Assembly (NCBI GenBank): GCA_031551865.1 | Contig: JAVBMY010000004.1 | Span: 277,364 to 341,363 of the forward strand | From: Rikenella sp031551865 | GTDB lineage: Bacteria > Bacteroidota > Bacteroidia > Bacteroidales > Rikenellaceae | Direction of reading: 5' to 3' | DNA length: 64,000 nucleotides | Shown here: positions 17,978 through 26,179 of the stretch, one piece after another | How the letters are laid out: each line of letters begins with the position of its first letter | Numbering within the stretch: position 1 is the first letter of the stretch | The notes under the pieces: generated by a model | The model's database searches: none | Told to the model about the DNA's origin: nothing | The model's input: the letters and a program-made list of their open reading frames with translations, nothing else | Position numbers and translations under genes: made by a program

Positions 17978-19402
17978 TTATTCTCCGAAAAACCGCTCGT
18001 CGAAGTTCACGAGGTACAGGCGCTCGGTGGCGCGGGTGATCGCCGTGTAGAGCCAGCGCAACAGATCGATCGTCATCTCCTCGGAGCCGAAGATCATCGA
18101 ATCCACGAAAATCGCCGACCACTGGCCGCCCTGCGCCTTATGGCACGTGGCCGCATAGGCGAACTTCACCTGCAGGGCGCAATAGAACTCGTCTTCGAGC
18201 ACTGCCTTGTAGCGCTTGTTCTTCTGGGCAATGTGTGCGTAATCCAACTCGACCGAGCGGAACAACGCCTCGCTCTGGTCGCGCGTCAGCGCGGGAGACT
18301 CGGAATAGAGCGTATCAAGGATGATCCAGCACTCCATCGTATAGTCATCGTAATCGCCGAACACCAGTTCGGCCCAGGCGAACCGAAAGCCGTAGCGTTC
18401 GCGCGTGCGGACGATGCGCCGCACACGCGCCGTATCGCCGTTGGCGATGAAGGCCATTTTGGCATCGGGATCGCGTTCTACCCAGTGGTAATTATTTTTC
18501 ACCACCATCAGCACATCGCCCGGATCAAGCTCCTCTTCGCGGTAAAGCACCGCACGCCGGATGCCCTGGTTATAGTGGTTCGCCCGTTTGTTCGAGCGCG
18601 TGATCACCGCCACCTCGGACTGCCCGTAGCGCGAATAGCACGTTTCGAGCTCCTCGATCAACTCACCGCCGCCGATCGGCCTGACGTCGCGGAACGCATC
18701 ACGTGCGAACCGCGGAAAATCGACACAGCCGTCTTCGATCAGCTCGCGCACGATCGTGGCGTCGTGCAGGATGCCCGAGTCCTGTTGCTGGCGCACCACC
18801 TCGTCGAGCGTATTGTAGATCACCCGCCCGTAAGCGCCCATGTATTCGGGACTCAGAGCCGGCGAATAGTCGTAGCCCACCGGCGGCAACTGGGCGCTGT
18901 CGCCGACAATGATGATGCGGTTGTTGCGCCCCATCCGGATGTAATCGAGCATGTCCTCGATCAAGTCACCGCTGCCGAACACCGCACCCCCGAAATCCGT
19001 CCCGCCGCCGTAGGTCAGCATCGAAGCCTCGTCCACAATATAGACCGTGTCGTGCGCTTTGTTGTGGTTCAGGTCGAAATGGCCGCTTCCCGCCTTGCGT
19101 TCGCGGTATATTTTTTTGTGGATCGTAAACGCAGAAGTAGCCGCATAGCGGCCCATCACCTTGGCGGCCCGGCCCGTGGGGGCCATCAGCACGAAATCGA
19201 TCTCCGCCGGGCGGAGCATCCCCACCAACGCCGCGATGATCGTCGTTTTCCCCGTTCCGGCATAACCGTTGATAATGAAAATATCCTCCTCCGAACCCGA
19301 AGCCAGGAACTCCGACAGCGATTCGATCAACTTTTTTTGCCGGTCAGTTGGTTCAAACCGAAAATTGCCGTATATTTGGGTCGCAATATGCTCACGTAAC
19401 AT
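17978..19402 (-). CDS. RecD/Pif1-like superfamily 1 DNA helicase
   Basis: From the ATG at 19402 (MLREHIATQIYG) it encodes 474 aa. Walker A is INGYAGTGKTT at 45-54, Walker B is VDEASML, and the C-terminal 2A/UvrD-like segment YAATCHKAQGGQWSAIFVD precedes RATERLYLV. This is the short 'ATP-dependent RecD-like' family common in Bacteroidetes, not the RecBCD subunit. A role in DNA repair or replication is inferred from the family. A textbook promoter (TTTG-N19-TAAATTTG) ends 6 nt before this ATG, which supports this start over the upstream one at 19450. Confidence 0.85.
   Translation of the reverse strand: MLREHIATQIYGNFRFEPTDRQKKLIESLSEFLASGSEEDIFIINGYAGTGKTTIIAALVGMLRPAEIDFVLMAPTGRAAKVMGRYAATSAFTIHKKIYRERKAGSGHFDLNHNKAHDTVYIVDEASMLTYGGGTDFGGAVFGSGDLIEDMLDYIRMGRNNRIIIVGDSAQLPPVGYDYSPALSPEYMGAYGRVIYNTLDEVVRQQQDSGILHDATIVRELIEDGCVDFPRFARDAFRDVRPIGGGELIEELETCYSRYGQSEVAVITRSNKRANHYNQGIRRAVLYREEELDPGDVLMVVKNNYHWVERDPDAKMAFIANGDTARVRRIVRTRERYGFRFAWAELVFGDYDDYTMECWIILDTLYSESPALTRDQSEALFRSVELDYAHIAQKNKRYKAVLEDEFYCALQVKFAYAATCHKAQGGQWSAIFVDSMIFGSEEMTIDLLRWLYTAITRATERLYLVNFDERFFGE
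19371..19378 (+). promoter_or_regulatory. -7 box TATATTTG for the 19460 gene
   Basis: A TTG at 19348-19350 lies 20 nt upstream of the TATATTTG, giving a full Bacteroidetes promoter. It is embedded in the first codons of the divergent helicase gene. Confidence 0.6.
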
Positions 19403-19408
19403 AGTCAG

Positions 19409-19439
19409 CAAATTTACACAAATCCCCAAGGCCGGCAAA
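19409..19439 (-). promoter_or_regulatory. Promoter of the helicase gene, TTTG-N19-TAAATTTG
   Basis: TTTG (19439..19436), a 19-nt spacer and TAAATTTG (19416..19409) match the Bacteroidetes sigma-ABfr consensus exactly. The ATG follows after 6 nt, predicting a leaderless mRNA. Confidence 0.75.
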
Positions 19440-19459
19440 TCGGGCGGCATCGAAAAATT

Positions 19460-20086
19460 ATGAAAAAAACATTACTGATCGTAGGACTCATCGTCGTAAT
19501 CGGAGCACTGGCCTGGTGGCTGGTAAGTTTGTTCACGACCCCGCTGAAATTCGAGGAACAACGTAAAGAACGCGAAGTGGTGGTCGTCCGGAAACTCGAA
19601 GACATCCGCACCGCGCAACGTGCCTACCGCTCGAAATACATGCATTTCACCCCCAGTTTCGACGAACTGATCGCCTTCGTTGAACGCGACTCGCTTCAAC
19701 TCGAACGCGCCATAGGTTCAGAAGACGACTCGGTAGCTGTAGCCCAGGGTCTCGTGCGCCGTGAAAAATTCATGATGGCCGTGAAAGACACCATTAAATT
19801 CAACCCCGGGTTCGTAGCCGCACAAATGCGTTACATCCCCTTCTCGGAGGAATCGACCGGTTCGCTCAAAGAATTCCAGATGGACACCACCTCGATCCAA
19901 ACCGAATCGACCGTTGTGGTGCCCGTTTTCCAAGCCCTGGCCCCCTACGCCTGGTTCCTTGGCGACCTCAACGAACAGGAGCTCATCAACTTCCGCGACT
20001 ATCGCGTGAACTCGATGAAACGCGACGACGGTCTGAAAGTGGGTTCGCTGACCGCCACCAACAACGAAGCCGGCAACTGGGAATAA
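19460..20086 (+). CDS. Conserved hypothetical, single N-terminal membrane anchor
   Basis: This 208-aa protein has one hydrophobic segment (residues 5-27, LLIVGLIVVIGALAWWL), then a soluble helical and beta region with EREVVVVRKLEDIRTAQRAY at about 38-57. That stretch resembles the N-terminal layout of pseudopilin-like proteins, but there is no prepilin cleavage motif. I do not recognise the family. It probably faces the periplasm. It stands alone, divergent from the helicase, with overlapping promoters. Confidence 0.7.
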   Translation: MKKTLLIVGLIVVIGALAWWLVSLFTTPLKFEEQRKEREVVVVRKLEDIRTAQRAYRSKYMHFTPSFDELIAFVERDSLQLERAIGSEDDSVAVAQGLVRREKFMMAVKDTIKFNPGFVAAQMRYIPFSEESTGSLKEFQMDTTSIQTESTVVVPVFQALAPYAWFLGDLNEQELINFRDYRVNSMKRDDGLKVGSLTATNNEAGNWE

Positions 20087-20189
20087 CTCCGCCAAAACTA
20101 TACGCCCCGCACGGTTTTGACGAGCCCGAACCGCACACCGGGTTTTTCAGCCAAACAAAAGGAAGTATTCCCATAGCCTGAAACAAACA

Positions 20190-20216
20190 CGAGGCGGCGC
20201 ACCCAGCGCCGCCTCG
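20190..20216 (+). terminator. GC-rich hairpin after the 19460 gene
   Basis: CGAGGCGGCGC and GCGCCGCCTCG form an 11-bp stem with loop ACCCA, followed by TCCGTTT. It is probably the terminator of the preceding gene. The remaining gap to 20457 shows nothing I can identify. Confidence 0.6.
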
Positions 20217-20456
20217 TCCGTTTAACCTCCGGCATGCGGAAACAACATTCCGCTCTCCCGCCCGAGCAACCTGTGCAAGGGGAGTCCTTGTGCGTATCCC
20301 GGCCAGCCTCAGAAGCGCGAGTACGACCGAAAACTCCCCGGAAAAACCCACTTGCAACCGCATCCCGGACGAGCACATGCAACAGGCATCCCCGGGCGGA
20401 CAGTAACCGCCGACAACCAATTCGCACACCTATATCCCCGAACGACCAACCCTCCC

Positions 20457-21176
20457 GTGACGACAAACCAACCATACAGACGTGAGCTATCCATCCAAAT
20501 AAGCCCGACCGGGTTCTCCTTTGCCATCACACAACAGCGGACAACCCTCTGCTCAGCCGAATATCCCCACGCCGACGTCCACACCATCCTCGGCAGCGAA
20601 CCTATGCTCGACCCGGGGAACCCCGGCAATAATTTCCATAAAATATTCATCGGCTGCCCGACCGACCATGTGCTGCTGCTCCCCCGCTCCCTGTTCGACC
20701 CCCACCGGGCAGAGCAATACCTCGTGGCCGCCAACATGTTCTCTCCCGAAAAAACCACCCTCTCGAACAGCATCCTTTCGCCGCGTGCCGTAGCCGTCTG
20801 GCAAACCGACGCCGGAATCACCTCACACCTGTTGCAACTCTACCCCTCGGCCCTTTTTTACCACCCCCTGCTGCTCGACCTCGACGCCACGCCTGCCCAC
20901 ACCATTAACGTTATCCTCGACAGCGGGCTTATCCACCTGGTCATCTGCCATCATTCGCTCCACGCCGCCGAAACCCTCGCCGCCAGCAATCCCGAAGAAC
21001 TACTCTACTACATCAGCCGCCTGGCCCCGACCCCCGACCTGGCCACCTACCGACTCCGGATCGCCGGCGACGGCGCCTCGATACTCCAACCCTTCTTCCT
21101 GCGCTATTTCAGCCAGGTCGACATCCATGAAGAGCAACAATACAACATCCAACGAATCACCCGGTTATGCGAATAG
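20457..21176 (+). CDS. DUF3822-family protein
   Basis: The frame is open from an ATG at 20352, but the first 35 codons look non-coding. The GTG at 20457 (VTTNQPYRRELSIQI) gives 239 aa and the expected beginning of the family. DUF3822 proteins are Bacteroidetes-specific, have an actin/hexokinase-like fold by prediction, and are very often encoded just before rsmD, as here (10-nt overlap). Function unknown; the coupling suggests a link to ribosome assembly or simply shared expression. The start is uncertain. Confidence 0.75.
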   Translation: MTTNQPYRRELSIQISPTGFSFAITQQRTTLCSAEYPHADVHTILGSEPMLDPGNPGNNFHKIFIGCPTDHVLLLPRSLFDPHRAEQYLVAANMFSPEKTTLSNSILSPRAVAVWQTDAGITSHLLQLYPSALFYHPLLLDLDATPAHTINVILDSGLIHLVICHHSLHAAETLAASNPEELLYYISRLAPTPDLATYRLRIAGDGASILQPFFLRYFSQVDIHEEQQYNIQRITRLCE

Positions 21177-21703
21177 TAGGAGGTACCCACCGCAGACGGA
21201 ACATCGCGCCGCCGCGCAATTTCCGCGCACGTCCCACCACCGATTTCGCCAAAGAGAATCTGTTCAACATCCTGAACAACCTCTACGATTTCGAGGAATG
21301 CACACTACTCGACCTCTTTTCAGGCACCGGGTCGATCAGCTACGAGTTCGCCTCGCGCGGCGCCCGGCGCGTGGTGAGCGTCGAGCTCAATCCCCTGCAC
21401 CAGAAGTTCATTGCCGATACCGCCCGTGAGCTGGGCTTCACGCAAATAGAAAGCGTACGTACCAACGCCTTTGTCTGCATCGGACACATACGCGAGACCT
21501 TCGACATCATCTTTGCCGACCCGCCCTACGACATGGAGGGCATCGACCGGCTCCCTTCCCTGGTCTTCGGCCGGCACCTGATCAACGAGGGGGGGCTGTT
21601 CATTCTGGAGCATTCCGACGCCTACAACTTCGAAGGAGCGCCCCATTTCTCGGAAACCCGCACTTACGGCAGCGTGCACTTTTCGTTCTTCCGGGCGGGA
21701 TAA
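21167..21703 (+). CDS. rsmD: 16S rRNA (guanine966-N2)-methyltransferase
   Basis: RsmD methylates G966 of 16S rRNA during 30S assembly. The 178-aa protein has the family's opening MRIVGGTHRRRNI, the SAM-binding LLDLFSGTGSISYE near residues 46-59 and the catalytic DPPY motif (FADPPYDM, about 117-124). It overlaps the preceding DUF3822 gene by 10 nt, so translation is likely coupled. Confidence 0.93.
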   Translation: MRIVGGTHRRRNIAPPRNFRARPTTDFAKENLFNILNNLYDFEECTLLDLFSGTGSISYEFASRGARRVVSVELNPLHQKFIADTARELGFTQIESVRTNAFVCIGHIRETFDIIFADPPYDMEGIDRLPSLVFGRHLINEGGLFILEHSDAYNFEGAPHFSETRTYGSVHFSFFRAG

Positions 21704-21741
21704 TCAATCATTATCCCATTAAATGCTCAGCCGTAATAATT

Positions 21742-21897
21742 CCTCCTGCGTCTTAACCTTTGTTTTCGAGGGGGATTTGTGCATTTATCCGGGTCGCATA
21801 AGCGACCCCGGGAGTAGGGCACCTTCCTGCCCGGCGGGCTGCAACACTCGCCCGCGGCTCGTTTACGTCCCCCGCCGAGGGCGACAGAAGGGGTAAT
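21742..21897 (-). repeat. Dispersed ~155-bp structured element, copy 1 (reverse orientation)
   Basis: This gap between convergent rsmD and doxX holds the reverse complement of the elements at 33497-33652 and 47366-47520. A central hairpin at 21789-21811 (CCGGGTCGC, loop ATAA, GCGACCCCGG) is kept in all copies with paired changes. A short open frame across it is shared with copy 2, but I do not regard it as a gene. Confidence 0.8.
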
Positions 21898-21979
21898 AAG
21901 CATTTCCCTTTAACAAGCACGCCACCGGTTTGCATGTAAGCAACCGGTGGCGCGCTGTTTCGGCAGGAACGGTGTATTA

Positions 21980-22426
21980 TTACCTGATGTGTTGCGGGTC
22001 ATGCTTGCGGGCCATCAGCCAATCCACAGAACATTTACCGGGTCCGGCCAACAGAATCACCACAAACATCGCCATATAGAGCAAAGCCATTTCCGACGTC
22101 GAAAATGCGAACTCCGGCGCAGTAAAGAACGCCGCAATGCTCATCGCAAAGATCAGCGGCAGCGTGGCCAGCCGCGTGAACAGGCCCGCGATCAACAACA
22201 GCGAGCAGCCTACCTCGGCCAGGATGATCATAAACAACGAGGCTCGCGGCCCGATGCCGAGCGGATCGGGAAACACCCCGGCCAGCGAGCTGAAATTCAT
22301 CAGTTTCGGAATGCCGTGGGTCAGCATCATCCCCCCTGCCATCCAGCGGAGCAGCAAAAGGGAAAGATTAGGGAGAGGTTGGCCGACAAAGAATTCGGGC
22401 CAGCCTATGGAGTTTTTCTTTTTCAT
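21980..22426 (-). CDS. DoxX-family membrane protein
   Basis: This 148-aa protein has four hydrophobic segments (about 28-48, 60-85, 85-105 and 110-130) and the DoxX signature LLLRWMAGGMMLTHGIPKL. DoxX/DoxD proteins are inner-membrane proteins linked in other bacteria to quinone-dependent oxidation or thiol stress, but no substrate can be assigned here. It is a single gene converging on rsmD. Confidence 0.88.
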   Translation of the reverse strand: MKKKNSIGWPEFFVGQPLPNLSLLLLRWMAGGMMLTHGIPKLMNFSSLAGVFPDPLGIGPRASLFMIILAEVGCSLLLIAGLFTRLATLPLIFAMSIAAFFTAPEFAFSTSEMALLYMAMFVVILLAGPGKCSVDWLMARKHDPQHIR

Positions 22427-22521
22427 AATGATTTCTCGGGTTAAAAGAGTAAGTCAGGTTTCTTTTTTAGTATCAAATTCCATGCAAATTCCTCCCGACC
22501 CAGGCCCGGCCTGAAAAAGGC

Positions 22522-22557
22522 ATCCGCCCGTTCGCTTTCTTAAGCGAACGGGCGGAT
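22522..22557 (-). terminator. guaB intrinsic terminator
   Basis: A 16-bp stem (AATCCGCCCGTTCGCTT-type arms) with a 4-nt loop is followed on the minus strand by GCCTTTTTC. It lies 165 nt past the guaB stop, beyond the tandem repeat. Confidence 0.75.
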
Positions 22558-22583
22558 TGTATTCGGGATCGTTTGAGCGACGA

Positions 22584-22720
22584 AGGCACAGTCATCTTTG
22601 ACGGGCGATGCCTATCCGCGAAAAAGATAAATGAAACTCATCGTTTGGATTAGCAAAGGCACGGCCATCGCAGATGGGCCAGACCTGCCTATCGCGAAAA
22701 GCGACAAATGAAATCCAATG
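22584..22720 (-). repeat. Two imperfect tandem ~65-bp copies in the guaB 3' UTR
   Basis: Segments about 22584-22648 and 22656-22720 share AAGGCACRGYCATC, GCCTATCCGCGAAAA-like and AAATGAAA blocks in the same order. They lie between the guaB stop and its terminator and so would be transcribed. Confidence 0.6.
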
Positions 22721-22721
22721 T

Positions 22722-24194
22722 CTAGTCCTGGCGACTGTAGTTCGGGGCCTCGCGGGTGATGGCCACGTCGTGGGGGTGGCTCTCCTCCATGCCGCTTCCG
22801 GTGATGCGGATGAAGCGGGCCTTCTTGAGTTGCTCGATGGTCGGGGCACCGCAGTAACCCATCCCGGCCCGCAGGCCGCCGAGCATCTGGTAGACCACCT
22901 CGGCCAGCGTACCTTTATAGGGTACCCGGGCGGCAATGCCTTCGGGTACGAACTTTTTGATGTCGTCTTCGGCATCCTGAAAATAGCGGTCTTTCGACCC
23001 TTTCTGCATGGCTTCGAGCGACCCCATGCCTCGGTAAGATTTGAATTTGCGGCCGTTGTAGATGATCGTTTCGCCGGGCGATTCCTCGACCCCCGCGAAC
23101 ATCGAGCCGGCCATGATACAGTCGGCTCCGGCGGCAATGGCCTTGACGATGTCGCCCGAGTAACGGATCCCGCCGTCGGCAATCACGGGCACGCCCGAAC
23201 CCTTGATCGCATCAGCCACATCGTAAATAGCGTGGATCTGGGGCACGCCGATCCCGGCGATGATGCGGGTGGTGCAGATCGAGCCGGGGCCGATGCCCAC
23301 CTTTACGCCGTCGGCGCCCGCATTGACGAGCATCTGCGCGGCCTCGGCAGTAGCGATGTTGCCCACCACCACATCGAGCGAGGGGTATTTGGCTTTCACC
23401 TCGCGCAGTTTATTGATCACGCCGAGCGAATGGCCGTGGGCCGTATCGATCACCACGGCATCGACCCCGGCTTTGTAGAGGGCGTCGACACGTTCGAGGG
23501 TGTCGGCCGTAACGCCTACCCCGGCAGCCACACGCAGGCGGCCCTTGGAGTCTTTGGCGGCGTTGGGGTTATCGCGCACCTTGGTGATGTCCTTGTAGGT
23601 GAGCAAGCCGACCAGCTTACCGTCGTTGTCCACTACGGGCAACTTTTCGATCTTGTTCTCAAGGAGTATCTTGGCGGCCTCGGTGAGGTCGGGATTGTGT
23701 GTTGTGACAAGGTTCCCGCTGGTCATCACCTCGCGGATCAGGCGCGCATAGTCGGCCTGGAAGCGCAGGTCGCGGTTGGTGACGATACCGATGAGTTTCT
23801 TGCTACCGTCGATCACCGGAATACCGCCGATTTTGTTCTCGCGCATCAGATTGACCGCTTCGCCCACCGTGTTGTCGGGACCGATGGTGATGGGGTCGTA
23901 GATCATCCCGTTCTCGGCGCGTTTGACTTTGCGCACCTGGGCGGCCTGTGCATCGATGGTCATGTTCTTGTGGATCACGCCGATCCCTCCGGCCCGGGCG
24001 ATGGCGATGGCCAGTTCGGCCTCGGTCACAGTATCCATGGCCGCCGACACAATGGGGGTGTTGATCCCCACATTGCGCGAAAAGCGCGAGCGGACGCATA
24101 CGTCGCGGGGAATTACTTCGGAATAGGCGGGAACAAGCAGTACATCGTCGAACGTGAGGCCTTCGGCGACAACTTTATCTTCAAGGAATGACAT
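22722..24194 (-). CDS. guaB: Inosine-5'-monophosphate dehydrogenase
   Basis: GuaB oxidises IMP to XMP with NAD, the step before GuaA. The 490-aa protein has the TIM-barrel start LTFDDVLLVPAYSEV, two CBS domains at about 95-210, and the catalytic loop GIGPGSICTTR with Cys307. Full length, cytosolic. The promoter TATCTTTG is 25 nt upstream. The transcript carries an unusual duplicated 3' UTR. Confidence 0.97.
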   Translation of the reverse strand: MSFLEDKVVAEGLTFDDVLLVPAYSEVIPRDVCVRSRFSRNVGINTPIVSAAMDTVTEAELAIAIARAGGIGVIHKNMTIDAQAAQVRKVKRAENGMIYDPITIGPDNTVGEAVNLMRENKIGGIPVIDGSKKLIGIVTNRDLRFQADYARLIREVMTSGNLVTTHNPDLTEAAKILLENKIEKLPVVDNDGKLVGLLTYKDITKVRDNPNAAKDSKGRLRVAAGVGVTADTLERVDALYKAGVDAVVIDTAHGHSLGVINKLREVKAKYPSLDVVVGNIATAEAAQMLVNAGADGVKVGIGPGSICTTRIIAGIGVPQIHAIYDVADAIKGSGVPVIADGGIRYSGDIVKAIAAGADCIMAGSMFAGVEESPGETIIYNGRKFKSYRGMGSLEAMQKGSKDRYFQDAEDDIKKFVPEGIAARVPYKGTLAEVVYQMLGGLRAGMGYCGAPTIEQLKKARFIRITGSGMEESHPHDVAITREAPNYSRQD

Positions 24195-24218
24195 AGCGGT
24201 ACGGGATTAAAAATTTGA

Positions 24219-24226
24219 CAAAGATA
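24219..24226 (-). promoter_or_regulatory. -7 box TATCTTTG for guaB
   Basis: An exact TAnnTTTG match on the minus strand, 24 nt before the start codon. Confidence 0.65.
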
Positions 24227-24310
24227 GAAATTTTATACGGCAGGGCAAGCGCCTTCTTCGCTCCTTACCTTTTGTACCTGATCCGCAACTCAAGCCATCC
24301 CCTGCACAGC

Positions 24311-24868
24311 TCAGAACAGATGGCTCGACAGGATCATCCGGCAAAGGCGCTCGCGGGCGCGGTGGATCTGCGTCTTGACGGTACCGATGGGTTTACCGAG
24401 TTTTTCGGCAATCTCTTCGTAAGAATATTCGCTCCAAAAACGCAGTTCGAGCATTTCGCGATAGTGGGGCGGGAGTTTTTCGAGCAGTTCGGAGAGCTGC
24501 GAATGGCTTTGGCTCGAAATGATGCGTTCTTCGGGATTGAGAGTGTCGCTGGCAGCATCGACATTGCGGGTATCCCCGGCATTGACGAGCATCGATCCGC
24601 TTTTTTTCTTGCGCGTGTAATCGATAAAGAGGTTCCGCGCGATGGTATGGATCCACTGCCCGAACGCATACGAAGGATCGTAGCGGTCGAGGTTCAGGTA
24701 GGCCTTGACGATGGTTTCCTGCAAAATATCCTTGGCGTCCTGCGGATCGGAACAGCGCTGAAGGGTAGCGGCATAAAGCTGGGAACGATAGCGGGCAAGC
24801 AGCGTTTCGTAGCTCGCCGTATCGCCTCCGAGGACGTTTTGTATCAATTGTTGATCGGTCAGATCCAT
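24311..24868 (-). CDS. ECF-type RNA polymerase sigma factor
   Basis: From the ATG at 24868 (MDLTDQQLIQNVLGGD) it gives 185 aa. Region 2 spans about 10-85 (QDAKDILQETIVKAYLNL and WIHTIARNLFIDYTRKK) and region 4 about 115-175 (LPPHYREMLELRFWSEYSYEEIAEKLG then GTVKTQIHRARERL). An in-frame ATG at 24904 would add 12 residues. It overlaps the end of the glycosyltransferase gene by 10 nt, so the two form one operon. No anti-sigma gene is adjacent, unlike the FecI/FecR type. Confidence 0.9.
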   Translation of the reverse strand: MDLTDQQLIQNVLGGDTASYETLLARYRSQLYAATLQRCSDPQDAKDILQETIVKAYLNLDRYDPSYAFGQWIHTIARNLFIDYTRKKKSGSMLVNAGDTRNVDAASDTLNPEERIISSQSHSQLSELLEKLPPHYREMLELRFWSEYSYEEIAEKLGKPIGTVKTQIHRARERLCRMILSSHLF

Positions 24869-26034
24869 ACCCTTCGGCTCGGTTTCAATTTGCGGCTGAT
24901 CCACAGAAGCAATTCACCCACGGGGGCCGCAAAATCGTGGATGATATAAGCCCAGGCCAGGCGGTTTTCGCCCAAACGCTTCATGATGGATTTGATGCTC
25001 ACGAGCATCACCATTTCGCGCATCCCCCACAAAGATAGTGCCGCGATCCAGACGATGGGATGCCAAAGCACAACCAACGTCGCGGCGATCATCACCGTAA
25101 GGGCCCGGGTCAGCAGTTCGGCAAATGCCGAAATCCGGGGTCCCGCCTTGTAGCGGTCGGTGGAAGCGGCGCGGTATTTTCGTTCGGCGCGCCACCAGCG
25201 GAGGGCTTCGCGTCCCGTACCGCATTGGAACTGGCGTACCGTGGCCTGCGGGCTGATGATCACGCTGGTCATGTGGCGCGCGTCGTATCCTTCGGTAGCT
25301 TTCTGCACGAAGAGGTCGTCTTCGCCGAGGGTCATGCGCAAGTGGGTGTAGTTGGTGTCGAAAAAGAGGCTGCGGGTATAGCCGATGTTATTGTATATAC
25401 CCCGGTAGGGACGGCCCGCGATGGCGGCTGACAGGTAACGCACCGAGGTGGTCAGGCGTTGGCAGCGGATGATCTTGTTGGCTGCTCCGGGCAGGCGCTC
25501 GATGCCGGTATAGCCGATCACCAGCGACCCTCCGTTGAAGCCGCGGGCCATCAGCGAGAGCCAGTGTTTCGATACCGGCACGGCGTCGGCATCGGTAAAG
25601 ATGATATTTTCGTAACGGGCGGCCTTGATACCGACGGTCAGGGCCAGTTTCCGGCTATGGCGGAAGATGGGGTCGGCCTTGATGGTGGTATAGCGCAGGT
25701 GGGGGTATTGGAGGGCAGTCGCCTGGAGCTCCGATACGAAATCTTCGTCCGACCCGTCGTCCACCACGATCACTTCGTACTCGGGGTGGCTCTGGGCGAG
25801 CAGCAGGGGAAGATACTCTCGCACATAGGCGGTATCGTCGGCTATGATGATCACTACCGATACGGGCGGCGGAGGAGCCTGTTGCGTGGCGGCTTCGCGG
25901 CGGCGGTGGCTGTGGCGGGCCACACGCGAATACGAAAGCCAGTAAACGATCTGGATAACGGCAACGACAAAGAGCGTTGCCAAAAGGATAAGGACGTACA
26001 GCGGATATTGGTCTAACAATTCGTTCACGGTCAT
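24859..26034 (-). CDS. Membrane glycosyltransferase family 2
   Basis: The start at 26034 (MTVNELLDQYPLYV) gives 391 aa; the longer open frame runs back through the promoter and the nagB terminator. There is one N-terminal membrane helix (about 10-30), a GT-A domain (about 50-270: VSVVIIIADDTAYV, the acidic VVDDGSDED, FTDADAVP, GEDDLFVQKATEGYD), and two C-terminal helices (about 305-345). It probably elongates a cell-surface glycan from the inner membrane; donor and acceptor are unknown. It is translationally coupled to the ECF sigma gene. Confidence 0.87.
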   Translation of the reverse strand: MTVNELLDQYPLYVLILLATLFVVAVIQIVYWLSYSRVARHSHRRREAATQQAPPPPVSVVIIIADDTAYVREYLPLLLAQSHPEYEVIVVDDGSDEDFVSELQATALQYPHLRYTTIKADPIFRHSRKLALTVGIKAARYENIIFTDADAVPVSKHWLSLMARGFNGGSLVIGYTGIERLPGAANKIIRCQRLTTSVRYLSAAIAGRPYRGIYNNIGYTRSLFFDTNYTHLRMTLGEDDLFVQKATEGYDARHMTSVIISPQATVRQFQCGTGREALRWWRAERKYRAASTDRYKAGPRISAFAELLTRALTVMIAATLVVLWHPIVWIAALSLWGMREMVMLVSIKSIMKRLGENRLAWAYIIHDFAAPVGELLLWISRKLKPSRRVWI

Positions 26035-26065
26035 CTCGGGTCTGGTGGGGGGCCTCAGTAAACTA

Positions 26066-26073
26066 CAAATGTA
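26066..26073 (-). promoter_or_regulatory. -7 box TACATTTG for the glycosyltransferase-sigma operon
   Basis: An exact TAnnTTTG match, 31 nt before the ATG at 26034, which supports that start. Confidence 0.65.
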
Positions 26074-26121
26074 ATGATTTTTGCGTTCCGTTGTGGGCTC
26101 CGGCAACCCCCGGAAATAAAA

Positions 26122-26156
26122 AAGGCGCGGCTTGTTATCGAACAGCGCCGCGCCTT
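26122..26156 (-). terminator. nagB intrinsic terminator
   Basis: AAGGCGCGGC pairs with GCCGCGCCTT across a 15-nt loop; on the minus strand it is followed by TTTTATTT, 24 nt after the nagB stop. Confidence 0.8.
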
Positions 26157-26179
26157 GGTTTTCCGTATATTTACCGGCT

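Noticed and set aside
20352..20456. Upstream ATG of the DUF3822 gene
   Set aside because: The 35 codons have no resemblance to the family start; the GTG at 20457 fits better, although this is not certain.
21753..21935. Short proteins with the shared string NEPRASV in the dispersed element
   Set aside because: The match between copies follows from the repeated DNA; copy 3 changes the frame's residues freely, and no start site is conserved.
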